Positions 46,740 through 59,714 of a DNA stretch of 64,000 nt are shown here, piece by piece. A program made the translations under genes and the position numbers. Under the pieces are notes generated by a model. The model was not told the DNA's origin. It saw only the letters and a list, made by a program, of their open reading frames with translations, and did not search any database. Source of the DNA: Cryptomeria japonica (Eukaryota; Streptophyta; Pinopsida; Cupressales; Cupressaceae); NCBI RefSeq assembly GCF_030272615.1, contig NC_081406.1, positions 139,339,361-139,403,360 of the forward strand. Direction: 5' to 3'. Numbering within the stretch: the first letter of the stretch is position 1; each line of letters opens with the position of its first letter.

Positions 46740-49245
46740 TTTAGAACACATGATGCCACTGAGAGTGGGGTGAATCAATGGTTTCCAAACTTAAGGATTT
46801 TTTTATCTTAAATGTGATTACCGATTAACATATCTAACACAAAGTGATTATACTGGTGTGGTAGGGGAATACATCAATATGCAAGCACACACAAATACAC
46901 ATCACATAACAATGGATGTATGAGGAAAACCCAATATGGGAAAAACCTCTGTGAGAAATGTTGTTGGAGTCTACTACTCCAATCAAGCCTCACAATAAAC
47001 ACTAATTACAAAGTTTAGGGGACAAACCCAAGGAGCACCAAATGCTAATTTTAGGGCACCAACCCCTAATTTAGGGCACCACCCAAGGATCACCAACCCC
47101 TTATTTAGGGAACCAACCCAAGGAGCACCAACCCCTGCACCGAGAACCAACTCAGTGATCACAATAACATATATAAAAAAAATAGCAATAACCATGTTAC
47201 AAAAGAGCTTTGTAACTCTCACACATATCTCTTCACTGGTTCACCTCTATTCGATTCTCTGCTCACCTTGTCTGGCTCTTCCTCTACTCTGTCTTTGTCA
47301 GTTCTCTTCTCTTTTCTCACTCTCTCTCTCTCTTTGTTCTTCTTTTCTTTCTGTTGTTGTTACCTTCGCAGTTCAAACTCCACCTCTTCTTAGTTAGTTT
47401 ACTATTTCTCTAAACACTACTGGTTCTCAGCTTACCAGTCAAGCCTTGCTCTTATCTTGCCTTATCGGATCTTCACTGACACTCCCACTACACTGCAACA
47501 CCTTATGTTGCCTACCTAGGGGTTCTAGCACCATTGGTTCACTTGACTGCAACACACTTTGCAACTTACCGGTCACTCTAACCTTACCAGTTAAACCTCT
47601 GCTAAACCCTCTCACCGGTTGCACCTCCAACACTCAGTCACTATGATCTTCGATGAACTCTTTGACTGGTTGGCTCTCTGTTTCACTTTCACTCTCTATT
47701 CTTCAACATCTGACATGCAGTATCAATCAAATATGATCTTTGGTCTGTATATTTATATGTGAACTTTCCCGCCATGATCGACATTCAAACTTCACATGTC
47801 TAAGGTTTCTTCATCGACCATGAGGCGTACTAGATCAAATCAGATCTTGTCCCAGAGATTGACCAACTATAATAGATCACTCAACTCAGCCAATCTCATT
47901 GCGTCCAGAACACATTTTCTATATTTAGCAAACACAACATGTTTATCAGTCTGTACTTGTCAACCACAATGAAGTGATCATGCAGTTAGCTTCGCCTACC
48001 CCGATCAACACCTAGACACACTGCATCGATCATGATGCAACAAATCAGATCTTTGTCCTCTGATTTGTCTCAAGCCACATCCTTCTACTCTTGACTTGTG
48101 ATTTACACCATCGATAATAATGTCAACCAATCATCAACTACCTCACTGATAATGCACAATCCATTTGTTTGACACCTGGACTCCAAGTGTCATCTTTGTC
48201 ATCATGCACCTCAGCTCAGTCACTGTGTCATTTTAGACTATGTCAGACCACAACATACAACTGGTGTTTATCTACTGGTTCACTAACCCTATCGGTTATA
48301 CCCTAACCGGTGAACCTTCAAGCCTACTCTTTTCTTGCTTATCGGTTAACATACTTACCGATAACCACCTTGATGACACCGTATCATCAATATTCAATAG
48401 TCTCCATCTATCTGCATCTACATTCCAATTTCACTCTCTGTCTACAGCTGCTCAACCTTGCCTTCTTCTTCATCAGCTCAGACATCATCTCAACTGGTTT
48501 GTCAAAGTGACAAACCCATCACTTCTTTACTCTTCCTTCTTTGTCCCTATAGCTCAACTTGCCAACTCAAGATGATCAGATGCACATCTCTAAATTCACA
48601 TGCCTGAGGCATCCTTGTGTTTCACCGATTCATTCTGTGTGAGCCTTCAATCACCTGCCTTCTACTTTTTTGTTTTATCTCAGAGGGTTATGATGCATTC
48701 CATGCATATTGGGAGATAAGCTAATAATTACCACTTATCGGTGGAAGTGGATCCTTATCACCTGTTGATCGATGACTGGTGGGAACCAATTGTCATTACA
48801 TTGTGCTCAGTCTACTTTTGGTGTTACACCAATATGACTTCCCTATTTGAGAAGACACAACTTCAACCAAACACATATGATCTGGTTGAGCATACTCATG
48901 TCATTCTTCTCTTCATCTGGTGACATCATCTGACTCTAGTGGGAGTCCTATTGATTGAAATCCAACTACTTACCGGTTTTCCACTTGTTCATTATCTCAC
49001 CCTTTTTTCTCATTGGTCATATCCTTTTTGGTTGACAACAATGCACTACCAACATATCACTTATCGATTGTCATACCATACCGATCTCCAATACTTATGT
49101 CTTCAACACAAGCCAACACTAACTTGTGTACCGATAACTCCAATGACTGCAATGTTGGTCGACATACTCTTTTAACTGGTGACAAGTTATACTGGTAACC
49201 TGCAATACTAGTTGACCATAATGTTGGTATCCTTCTCTTCTTGGG
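46740..49245 (-). repeat. 5' LTR of copia-type element 1, outer end truncated
   Basis: Matches 40907-43482 over most of its length; in a stretch of about 170 bases (around 46860-47030) I count roughly 20 differences by eye. The outer end stops near 49245, where unrelated family L LTR sequence begins without the expected TG end. Confidence 0.82.
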
Positions 49246-51592
49246 AAATATTGCATTTAAATTTGTAATTTTGTTTTCTTAGAAATGTTGGAAATGGATA
49301 TTTGAATGTGGTTTTATGGTTATAATGTCCTTGTGATTTTTTTATGAAATGATTATTATGTTGTGTTGGTTTGTATTTCTCTTGTAAACCCTAGTTTAGG
49401 TCCTCATAGTGTTTGGAGTCCATATGCTATGATCTGCATTTGTATGATTGTATCTGTGACACATTTTTGTTCATGTATTCACTAGTTGAAGGCATATTAA
49501 TGGTTTTATGGTCTTGTTGATCGAATGTAAACCCTATTCTATATTTGAGAGGGTCTCTTACAAGTTCTAAGACAGTTTCAGACCCTATTTGTGCCTTTGC
49601 CCAAATATAGGTATGTTTAATTATATTCTTTTCTCATTTTGTAAATGTTGTTACCAAGTTACAAAATCGCTAAAACAAGTGACAAAAGTGCCACTATGGG
49701 AGTCAAAAGCTCCAGAGTAGAAAAAAAGTACTAAAACAATGTCATCACATTTTGGGATGGAGTTTTGACCTTTTGAGTGGACTTTCTTTTGTTGATTTTG
49801 GACTCTAGAGGTTAAGGTTTGCTGAATTGATGATTTTTGGGCATTGATTCATGCTTTAGAGGTATGTTTGGATCCTATTTGGGCTCTAGAAAGTATTTTT
49901 ACACTATTTTTTTTAGGTTTGAAATGTTTCTCCAGGAAGATGTGTGGCATCCCTTGTTGTTGAGGATGAGTATATGTAACTCCAGTGAGAGGTTATGTTG
50001 TGCCTCGCTGTTGAGGACTATGTGATATCATTGGATTTATATTATTTACCTATTTATATGTTTATATCACTTTTGAGGCTCTTTTTATTGTTGCATTATG
50101 ATGCATTGAGCTTATGGCATGATCTTGTTATATGGATTTGTTTCTATGTTTATAAATTATCCTTTATGAATCAATTTTGTATCAAATTTATGATGATTTT
50201 ATTGGATGCCTTTCATATTGAGTCTCATGTTGTTGTAAAATGTATCTTGTCATGTTTTTACCCTATGGTCTTGGTCCATGTTGGGAGAGTGGGCTCTTGG
50301 ATGTGTTGGCCTAGGTTATGAGCACTAGATCTCTAGAAAGGGGGTCTAGACCTATGGAACCACATGAAGAGTTTATGATTTAATTTGCATGCGATAAAAT
50401 TATTAATAATTGATTAGTGAGTTGGATATTTAGGGATTCACCTAATCAAGATAAAGAACATGTCGTTGTATGCCCCAATTGGACAGACTGATCAAGAGGG
50501 TTTTGAGTTCCTAGATTGGGAAGATCGTTGGAGCGGTATACCTGACCTTCCTTGAGTGACTCCAAGGTGGAGACAGATACCACATGAGTTTAGTATGTGA
50601 TGACACTCTACCCCACATGTGTCCATTATCCATATGCCCTTGTTGTTGATTGTGCCTCTAGAGATTGATTGCTCTGATTTATCCATGTGATGTATTTTTA
50701 GTGTCACATTGTATCCTATGGTTGTTAGGTGTCATCTTAGGTCTTGAGTGTGAGTTGGAACCTTATGTCATCTCCTAGCATGGGGGGTGGTTCCTATATG
50801 GTCCCACATGGTCGAGTGGTTTGATGCCTTCTACCATTGTGATATTCTTCTTGGATGTTAGGGTGTAAGGATTTGGATCTATGGTATCTCATCGTGTGTT
50901 TGGAATATTGGAGAATATCTATCTAATTAGATTTGATATCATGTGTTATGAAAGATGTAAATGTAAAGAAGAATATGCAATTAGTGTACTGAGAACATGT
51001 ATTATAAAATATGTAGTAGGATGGTTTCTGAATGAGATGTATTGTATGATATTATTGTAGATGGATATTCAACTGGCATATGTAGTTCTTGATTGAAAAT
51101 TTAAGAATTGAATTAATAGATACAAATGTAATGTTTTGTGAATTTATCATGATGATAGTGAATGTGTTAACGATCATGGATGCCTTGGTTGGAAAGATGC
51201 ATATGTGTTAATGTCTTATCATAACTGCATGAGAAGTAAATGTTTAATTGGATATTAGTATATGGTGTTCTAGATGGATATGTGATGTGCTAGTTTAATG
51301 TCAAGTAGTGACATTGAGATACCCTAGGGAATGGAGATGCATTATATGGTTTAATATGGAATTATGTTAATGACTAAATAGATGTTCTGCTTGCATAATA
51401 TAATTCTGATTATGATCATTCATGTGATCATTTATATAGTCAATAATCCATTGATGAATAATAGTAGTAATGATGCATTCTAGATGTGAGTGTTAATGTG
51501 GTAGTGAGGATTAATATAAAGAGATATTTTTTTTTATCTCCTTTGTTAGTAGATTTTGGTTTATTTCTCTACGGTATTTTGTTGGGATTACA
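49246..51592 (+). repeat. 5' LTR of family L element, left part missing
   Basis: Starts within the LTR at attgcatttaaatttgtaat, equal to position 56829 of the 3' LTR, and ends CGGTATTTTGTTGGGATTACA-like at 51592, matching the solo LTR end. Confidence 0.8.
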
Positions 51593-51594
51593 TC

Positions 51595-51607
51595 TGGTAC
51601 CAAAGTC
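51595..51607 (+). other. Primer-binding-like site, variant
   Basis: TGGTACCAAAGTC two bases after the LTR, at the place of TGGTATCAGAGC; either a mutated initiator-Met site or a different tRNA. Confidence 0.5.
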
Positions 51608-54600
51608 TGTGTTGCAAACAATGGGATCTCTGGTTAAGGTTGTTTCTATTGTCCTTGTGTGGTGTAATATAATTTTTTCTTGACTTGAGTGGTTGTTTGA
51701 AAATTTGAGATGGAAAATGGTCTTGGTACTTAGTTGATCTTATATGATTATGCTATGTATTTCTCCCTAATCCCTCCTAGGAATCATAATTTTTTGAAAT
51801 ATATGTGTATTCATTTCTTATGCATTCCTCCTAGATGAGCATGATGTCCATATGATTGTATGTGGTCTTTCTTGTTTGCAATTTCTAGTGCTTACTTGAA
51901 TATTAGAGGTTGTTATTCTTATATAATTGATCATGCTACAAAATGAAAGAAAATTGCAAGTGTTCTCTTATCTAATGTTATGATTATAGGGTTAGTTTAT
52001 TGCATCAATATTCTATATGTACTTGGAATAGGAACACGTTGTATCATGATGCTTTGTACTTGTAAAAGAGATTGTGTATCCATATGTTATGTATCTTCAT
52101 GTATTTGTTGGTGTAATTGAAAAGAGAATATGATGTAGTAATTTAGGAAGAGTTCTCATTGTACATTAATTGATGCATTGAGTATTCTCTATGTAATGTA
52201 GATTATGAGTTCTATGTGGGAAAAGAAAGAGTTAGTTTCTATGCACTTGCATTGAATTTAATATTGTAACATTTATTTTCTTATGAATAGTAAGATGGAG
52301 TGTTTGTATTATGCATGATATAGCATAGACCATGGTGTGGAATTAAAGAACATGTATTGAATGCACCTACATAAGGAAATGGTTGTCTAAGGATACCTTT
52401 CTCTTTCAATTATTCTTATATGTTAATGTAAGGAATTTAATTGGCAAAATATGGATACCAATGGAACTAGCGGGTGATTATATATGTGTGTGATTTTTCA
52501 TTTAAGTAAAGAATATTTGAATGAGGAATTGAGATTTATAGCTTCATTTGTAATGTTAGGAGATCTCATGGAAGGTTGAGTGGCATATCTTAGAATCTAA
52601 TGTGAATACTACAATAAATGAGACATGCCTAGGATTCTGAAATTGTTCATGCGTAATTATAGTGTGTATACATTGGTTGTTGATAGTGTTCTCTCTCCCT
52701 TTCTTTTTTCATTTAGGTAAAAGTATCATAGCGCTTACGAGTTTATTGATAATGAGTAGGAGTTTTGGATCTTCATTGTTGAAATTTGGCATTGCTTATA
52801 TATTTAAGGAAAGTTTGGATAAAAAAAATTGTTTGTAGATTGAGACTTGTGCATTGTATTCATGATTATTTTAAGGAAGAGTTGATTAGTTAGAACTCCT
52901 TTTTGCATAAATAATGTAGGAAGTTCTTATAGACTAACAAGTTAGAAGACAATGTCATCATACATGTGTAGAATGAAGTAAAAACTTGGTGCATTGCATG
53001 CACATATAAAATTCAAAATTATACCATTATGTCTTTATTTGGTTTGGAAAGATAAAGTTTGAGTTTTGAGTAAAAGTTGTGTGGTTAAATGGATTGATTA
53101 AGACAAGGTGTTGTCTCCTTATCCTATTCATAGAAATTGTTTATTTCATGTATTCTAGTTGGATGTATCGATGGTAAAATGTATGAAGTGTATTGTGTTA
53201 TTAGATGATTGTGTTTCTTGATTGCTAGGAATGCTTAGTTGCAAAGGATTATTATTAAGTGATGACAAGAAATGAGGCTGGATAAGGTGATATATGTATG
53301 TAGTTGAAATTGTATGTGTCATTAAATGAAAACTAAGTGGTGGCAAATAAGGATACGATATCTAGTTTTATACTTAATGTAGATAATTGACTGGTTAATG
53401 GCTTCTAGGGAAATGATCTTAGATGGTTGAAGTAGAAATATGATAATAAATTTTACTTTAAGTAATGAGATCTAATTGTTTTAAGTAATTAGTTAGAGTA
53501 AAAATATGAATGAACAAATGTTTAGCAACATCATGTAGAACATTCCAATCATCTTCTTACTATTTACTGAGCACTAAAATGGTGTATGCATGTTAAAGTG
53601 TATCATCGGGTGATTGATTGAAGTTATAACATTTGTTAATATTATAACTTAGTAAATGTGATTATTTATAGATAGGATATCTTGAACAATAAGAATGTAT
53701 GAGTGCATTGCTTGTATGAGACACTTTATCTCCTCTGTGCATATGTTATTACTCATGAAAAATACTTGTCTATATTATCGCATTAGAAGGGTAAGGAATG
53801 TGGACATATAAATAAAATTATGATTTTAAATGTTGGTGTGCACTATCTTACACATTCAAGGCATTGTACCCTTGGGTGTTGTGTAGCAGTTACTCCCTTT
53901 TGGTGTGACTGATATTGGTCACCTCATGATGTAGAATTGGATAAGTTGGTTATATTGTCTTGAATTACTTTGTGTTTTTGTGAATTATCCTTGGAACTAA
54001 TTTGATTTGAATCTCTTGTTTTAGGGTTGTCCACTAATTTCATCTTTCATTTGTTTTTTTCTTGTGGTGGCACTTGTCACAGTTTATTTCTTGATCGATT
54101 TCACTGATAAATTTTCTTTCTTTTCATGATTTAATAATTGGATTTGAGGATATTTCCTTTTGACTTCTTTTTGTTGTCCATAGTGGTCATTCTGTATGTT
54201 GAGTGTTGTGGGCCCTCATCCTGTTTCAGTGTTGTCTCTATCATGTTCACTTATAGTCTCTGATAGTGTGTGCAAGGGAGGACACTGTAGAGAAGTGTGC
54301 TAGCTTTAATGAACAATTAGGTAAAGCTAGTATTAGATGAGTAAATGAAAAACATGTTAATGGGATGATATATATTGATGACTTGTTAGATTTTATGAAA
54401 GTTAGTTAGAGTTGCATTCAAATTGATAAATTTGTAAGTAGATAGAAGCAAAGGAAACTATTGACTTCACATCTTCACTGTGTGTTTGTGTATATATATA
54501 TATATAGATCATGCAAAGTGAATGATTTAGAACTCTTTGAATAATTGATTGATTGATAGATGCATAAGTTCTTGCTTTGGAGTAGCATAGTGGAAGTATG

Positions 54601-55173
54601 GTAGGAATTGAAAAGTTGAGTATTACAAATCTTGCTTTCCTTTGAGGTTATAGAATGTAGATTTTTGGTATAAATGAGATTCTTTTGATTTTATTTGGTC
54701 TTGAAGGAAGTTTATTCAAAATTTATTCATTAAAGTGTGTTGCATATGGGTTCTTAGAGATGTTCTTATGTGTAGAAAATTGCATTAAATATATATTTTC
54801 CTTCTTAATTGTATTCAACTAGATGATTAAAAAGTGTTGGCATGACTTGAATTATGTGAGTTGTTGAGATTTCTCCTTATAGATGATAACTCGGATATAA
54901 TAATTATAGTTTTAATCTTTCAAAACATGATTAAATATAGCCCTCTTGAAGATATTTCAAAGATATATCATGCTCAGGGTAACATGTAAGAGATTTGGGA
55001 CTTGTTTAATCTTGTGTGAAGTATACTTACTTGGATAATTGAAGCATAGAAAGGAAACTTTTGTAGTCATTATCTTACTTGGGCTAGGAAATGTTTTGGA
55101 TTAAGAAATCTTGTGTTGATGTGTGTATGTTTTTAACTCAACCCCTGGCGACTTCCAGGAGTAAGTCAAGCCC
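51608..55173 (+). other. Noncoding interior of the family L element
   Basis: 3.6 kb with no frame of note and no gag or pol trace. A (TA)n tract lies at 54490-54506. The lack of coding looks original rather than decayed, because no pieces of domains can be read in any frame. Confidence 0.65.
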
Positions 55174-55186
55174 AAGGGGGGGAGGA
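55174..55186 (+). other. Polypurine tract of the family L element
   Basis: AAGGGGGGGAGGAT immediately before TGTAGTGTCC, the LTR start. Confidence 0.85.
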
Positions 55187-58100
55187 TGTAGTGTCCCTCA
55201 TAGACTTGCATTTTGATTAACACTTTGATAGACATATAGACATATGGTGGATACTTAGATGGTTTTCATGACTCTAAATGCTATCTTAGATGATATCATT
55301 GATTCTAGTACTCTATGTGGATTTATGTTATTTGATATGACTCATCATGCTTGGAGATTCACATGATTAAGGATGCTAGGAATACTATATGATAAATGAC
55401 ATTTTATGGTTCTTGTGGATGTTAGTACGTAGAACCACTTTGATGGATTTACATGATTCATGAAATCATATGCAATCATTGCTCATGTGGGATTACATGA
55501 CTTATGATGATATGTTGGTACTAACCCTATGTCATGACTCTATGTGATGTTTGATGATTTATAGTGTGATTGTCTTTGTGAGTAGAGATGGTGTCAGATC
55601 ACTACTCATTGCGAGCATGATATGCCATCGCAATTCTCTATCACTTGCCTGTTTACTATGATGAATATGTATTGTACATGTCATGTTTAGTGTTTGATGC
55701 AGGTTGCAAGTACTAGACATTGACTCCACCTAGCTTCATAGGTCTGATCGTGTATCTATCCCAATGGAAAGTTATCAGAGATAACATAGTTTTCTTCACA
55801 CGCTCTAGGTCTAAGTTGTGTACCTTGTCAATTATTCCACGACTTAAGTTAAGGTTAGAGTCTTGAGTTGTGTTCTTTTCCCTTCGGTGTAAGATGTTTT
55901 GAGTCTATATTTATCCCTAGTTTGTGATCTATGATTATTTAATTATTTGATATTTATTTTAGATTGATTAATGTTTAATTGATGATTTAATTTATTATTT
56001 GATTTAATGTTTAATTGAGGTTTACTTTCTTTTATTTTAATTGAGTTTCTATTTAACATTGATTAAAGGAATTTTATATTTATTTTACTTTTTTTTATTA
56101 TTATTATTTTTATGGTGTCTTTTGATTCCTTATTATTATAATTTATTTACGATTAATTATTTAATAATTTTTATTTAGTTAATTGATATTATTTTAACTA
56201 TGCATTGGTATTTTATGATTGAATAAAATATTATTATTCATAGGTAATTATTTAAACTACGTGGTGTATTGATATATTGTTATTTGTAAATAATGAATTA
56301 CCTATGGGGTAAAGAAATTATTAATTAATCTTTTGTATTCCTACCCCTTTGGTTAATTAATATAATCTACCTATCCTTTTATTCGATTGGTTGGATGGGG
56401 AAGGTAGGTAAATAAAATACATTGAATAAATACCTTGCTTGAACTATGTGAAGGTAGGTATAATATATGAAATAATGGAATATTTTGATTGGTTGATTTT
56501 TAATACAATTTTGGGTTTGATTTTTGGGTATTTTTATGGTTTCCTGTGCATTCATAGCAGGTTGGTGTCTAGGAGAATTCGTAGATTTCTCAAGGACTTG
56601 GCATTGGATTTGGATTGTGATTGAAGCTTGCTAGTTTTTTTGGATATTCTTCATCGATTTTTCCTGGCCTTGCTTTGTTTCCAAGTTGGATCCGAATACT
56701 TTATTCTTGGGTTTGATCTTCAAGAAAGATTGTCTAAAAATGTTTGTCAAATATTTTTTGGGGAAAAATTGTTAAGAGTTTTTAGTATTTGATCATTCAT
56801 TTGACTGAAGGAAATGATTTGGGTCAGATTGCATTTAAATTTGTAATTATGTTGTCTTAGCAATGCTGGAAATGGGTGTTTGAATGTGGTTTTATGGCTA
56901 TAATGTCCTTGTGATTTTTTTATGCAATGGTTATTGTGTTGTGTTGGTTTGAATTGTTGTTGTAAACCCTATTTTAGGTCCTCATAGAGTTTGGATTCCA
57001 TATGTTATGATCTACATTTGTATGGTTGTCTCTGCAACACATTTTGGTTCATGTATTCACCGATTGAAGGTATATTATTGGTTTTATGGTTTTTTTGATA
57101 TACACTCACCTTATTTTGTGTTTGAGAGGGTCTCTTACATGTTATAGTTCAGTTTTAGACACTGTTTGTGCCTTTGCCTAAATCTAGGTATGTTTAATTG
57201 CATTCTTTTCCCATTTTGTAAATGTCGTTACCAAGTTACAAAAGCGCTAAAACAAGTGACAAAAGTGCCACTATGGGAGTCAAAATCTCTATAGTATAAC
57301 AAGAGCACTAAAACACTATGAACATATTTTTGGATGGGGTTTTGACCTTCTGGGTTGACTTTTTTAGTTGATTTTGGACTCCAGAGGCTAGGGTTTGTTG
57401 TATTGATGATTTTTGGGCATTGATCCATTATTTTTAGGTGTTTTTGAATCCTATTTGGGCTCCAACAATTATTTTTTCCCTTTTAACTTGAGGCTTGAAA
57501 TGTTTCTCCTACAATATGTGTGCATCCCTTCTTGTTGAGGTCGAGTATATGCAGCTCGAGTTAGAGGTTATGTTGTGCCTTACTATTAAGGACTATGTGG
57601 TATCATTGGATTCATATTATTTCCCTATTTATGTGTTTATATCACTTTTGAGGCTCTTTTTATTGATGTATTATGGTGCATTGAGCTTATGGCATGATCT
57701 TGTTATATGGCTTTGTTTGTATGTGTATAAATTGTTTGTTATAAATCAGTTTTGTATCAAATTTGTGATGATTTTATTGGATGCCTTTCATGTTAAGTCT
57801 CATTGCTGTTTTAAGATGTACCTTGTCATGTTTTTACCCTATGGTCTTGGTCCTTGTTGGGAGAGTGGGCTCTTGCATGTGTTGGCCTAGGTTATGAGGA
57901 ATGGAACTCTAGGAAGGGGGTCTAGACCTATGGAAACACATGAAGAGTTTGTGGTTTAATTTGCAAGTGATAACATGATTAAGAATTGATTAGTGGGTTG
58001 AGTATTCAAGGATTCACCTAATCAAGATAAAGAACATGTTGGTGTATGCCCCAATTGGATGAACCAAGGGAGAGCGTTTTGGGATCCTAGATTGGGAAGA

Positions 58101-58406
58101 CCGTTGGAGCGGTATACACGACCTCCCTTGAGTGACTCCAAGGTGGAGAAGGATGCCACATGAGTTTAGCATGTGATGAAACTCTATCCCACATGTGTCC
58201 ATTATCCATATTCCCTTGTTGTTGATTGTGCCTCTGGAGATTGATTGCTTTGATTTATCCATGTGATATATTTTTGGTGTCACGTTGTATCCTATGGTTG
58301 GTAGGTGTCATCTTAGGTCTTGAGTGTGAGTTGGAAGCTTATGTCATCTCCTAGCATGGGAGGCAGTTCCTATATGGTCCCACATGGTTGGGTAGTTTTA
58401 TGCCTT
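55187..58406 (+). repeat. 3' LTR of the family L element, cut by copia-type element 2
   Basis: Begins TGTAGTGTCCCTCATAGACT. Shares with the solo LTR the block around 55600-55870 (tactagacattgactccacc) and the AT-rich block 55930-56300. It breaks off after atgcctt at 58406; the remaining third of the LTR should lie beyond the right edge. Confidence 0.85.
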
Positions 58407-59527
58407 TGATGAATACTAAGAGGGGGGTGAATTAGTATACCAAAAAATATTATAAACAAACCTTTAAACAATTTAGTAGATAACTCGTACAATAGATTCA
58501 CTAATAAACCGGTTAAGATAGATGCAATCTGAATAAAAAACAAAGCATTCACCCACAAGAGCACAATCACCATAACAAAAGATATTTGACATGGAAACCC
58601 AAATGGGAAAAACCACGGTGAGCAAAAACTCACAAGTAACTATCTACAGAATAGAAACCAGACCGGTTAAGGTCATACAATGTTCTTCACCAGAATAGAT
58701 CCTATTAGGATTCTAGATCTCTGTTAGGAGATAAGTCCTGCTAAAGACTACCTTGTTAAAGGATTTCAGATCCATAGTTGTGAACCACCTTGTTAAAGGA
58801 TTTACAAAGGCTTTGCTCGGCCTACCCGGTTAAGGGTTTCAGACTTGTCGAAGATATTAGTAATCAACAAGTGAGTGATCTAGATACTAGCACAGTATGC
58901 TTGGTTAGATCCTTGGTCGCTCATTGTTAATGCATTTCAGCATTACTTCAGTCTTCAAGATCTCCACACTCTATCTCTTCACATAGACTTAATCTTCTCT
59001 ACAAAGATCGCACATAACCTTTTCTATCACACATCTCATACATCATACATGCAAACCCTAGACATGATGTCCTTATAAAGGAAACTGATTTCATGTCGGT
59101 CCAATAGAATTAGACTACAAGTTCCTAGGTTCAGTGCGTCTAGACACATTTGGTAACATGCCACAAAATCACCACCAAAGTGTCGGTGGATGATAACTCA
59201 TCACACATTACAAAAATACTAGTTGGTAACTCATCAGAGAGTAATACTGGTTAATACAATATACTGATTACCGGTTGTCAAAAATGAAGATTGGTAGAAC
59301 ATAGTGTTCCGAGCAAAAGATAACTATCACTTGGGTCCTTCGTACCGCTTGAGCTCTTCAGTCAATTTTTGATCGGTAAACATCTTCTGCAAAATACCGA
59401 TAGTCTAAAGACTATACATTCAATAATACACAATACTAGTTAGAACAATTACCAGTTGAGCATAACTCATACATGAAGAAAGTGTGTGTCCATCAATGAC
59501 AATCAAAACATCATCAAAATGCCAACA
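58407..59527 (-). repeat. 3' LTR of copia-type element 2
   Basis: On the minus strand it starts TGTTGGCATTTTGATGATG and ends CACCCCCCTCTTAGTATTCA-TCA. Contains the typical tttcccatttgggtttccat block. The 5' LTR is outside the window. Confidence 0.8.
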
Positions 59528-59542
59528 ATCTCCCCCTTTGGC
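59528..59542 (-). other. Polypurine tract of copia-type element 2
   Basis: GCCAAAGGGGGAGAT on the minus strand, adjoining the LTR start; identical core to element 1. Confidence 0.88.
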
Positions 59543-59714
59543 ATTGATGGCAACACTTAGGAAAATCTTGACATCTAAGTGTTTTTACAATAAAAATTGC
59601 CATAATCAAAATTACTCCCCCTAAGCATATACACTATCCCTTTTTATAGAAATTACAATGTACATTACTCCCCAAAGTGGTAACATGAAAGTATACATGA
59701 AATGGTAACATTCA

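Larger units (their letters stand above)
40907..49245 (-). mobile_element. Copia-type LTR retrotransposon 1, gag only, non-autonomous
   Basis: 3' LTR 40907-43482, polypurine tract, 3.2-kb interior with gag but no pol, primer site, 5' LTR 46740 to about 49245 (truncated). LTRs are long (2.5 kb). The left target flank is GGGAT (40902-40906); the right flank is lost by truncation. It entered the gypsy pol at the end of the reverse transcriptase region. Confidence 0.85.
49246..58406 (+). mobile_element. Pol-less giant-LTR element (LARD-like), family L
   Basis: Partial 5' LTR 49246-51592, primer-like site, 3.6-kb noncoding interior, polypurine tract, and 3' LTR from 55187 to 58406, where copia-type element 2 interrupts it. 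The two LTR parts match at 49246-50840 and 56829-58406. Full LTR length is known from the solo copy at 26087-30683 (4.6 kb). No protein coding was found, so it would need enzymes from another element. Confidence 0.82.

Noticed and set aside
49837-50321. Two plus-strand frames (62 and 108 codons) in family L LTR, similar to one at 57495-57890
   Set aside because: They are LTR sequence present in both LTR copies, without protein motifs; the similarity is explained by LTR identity.
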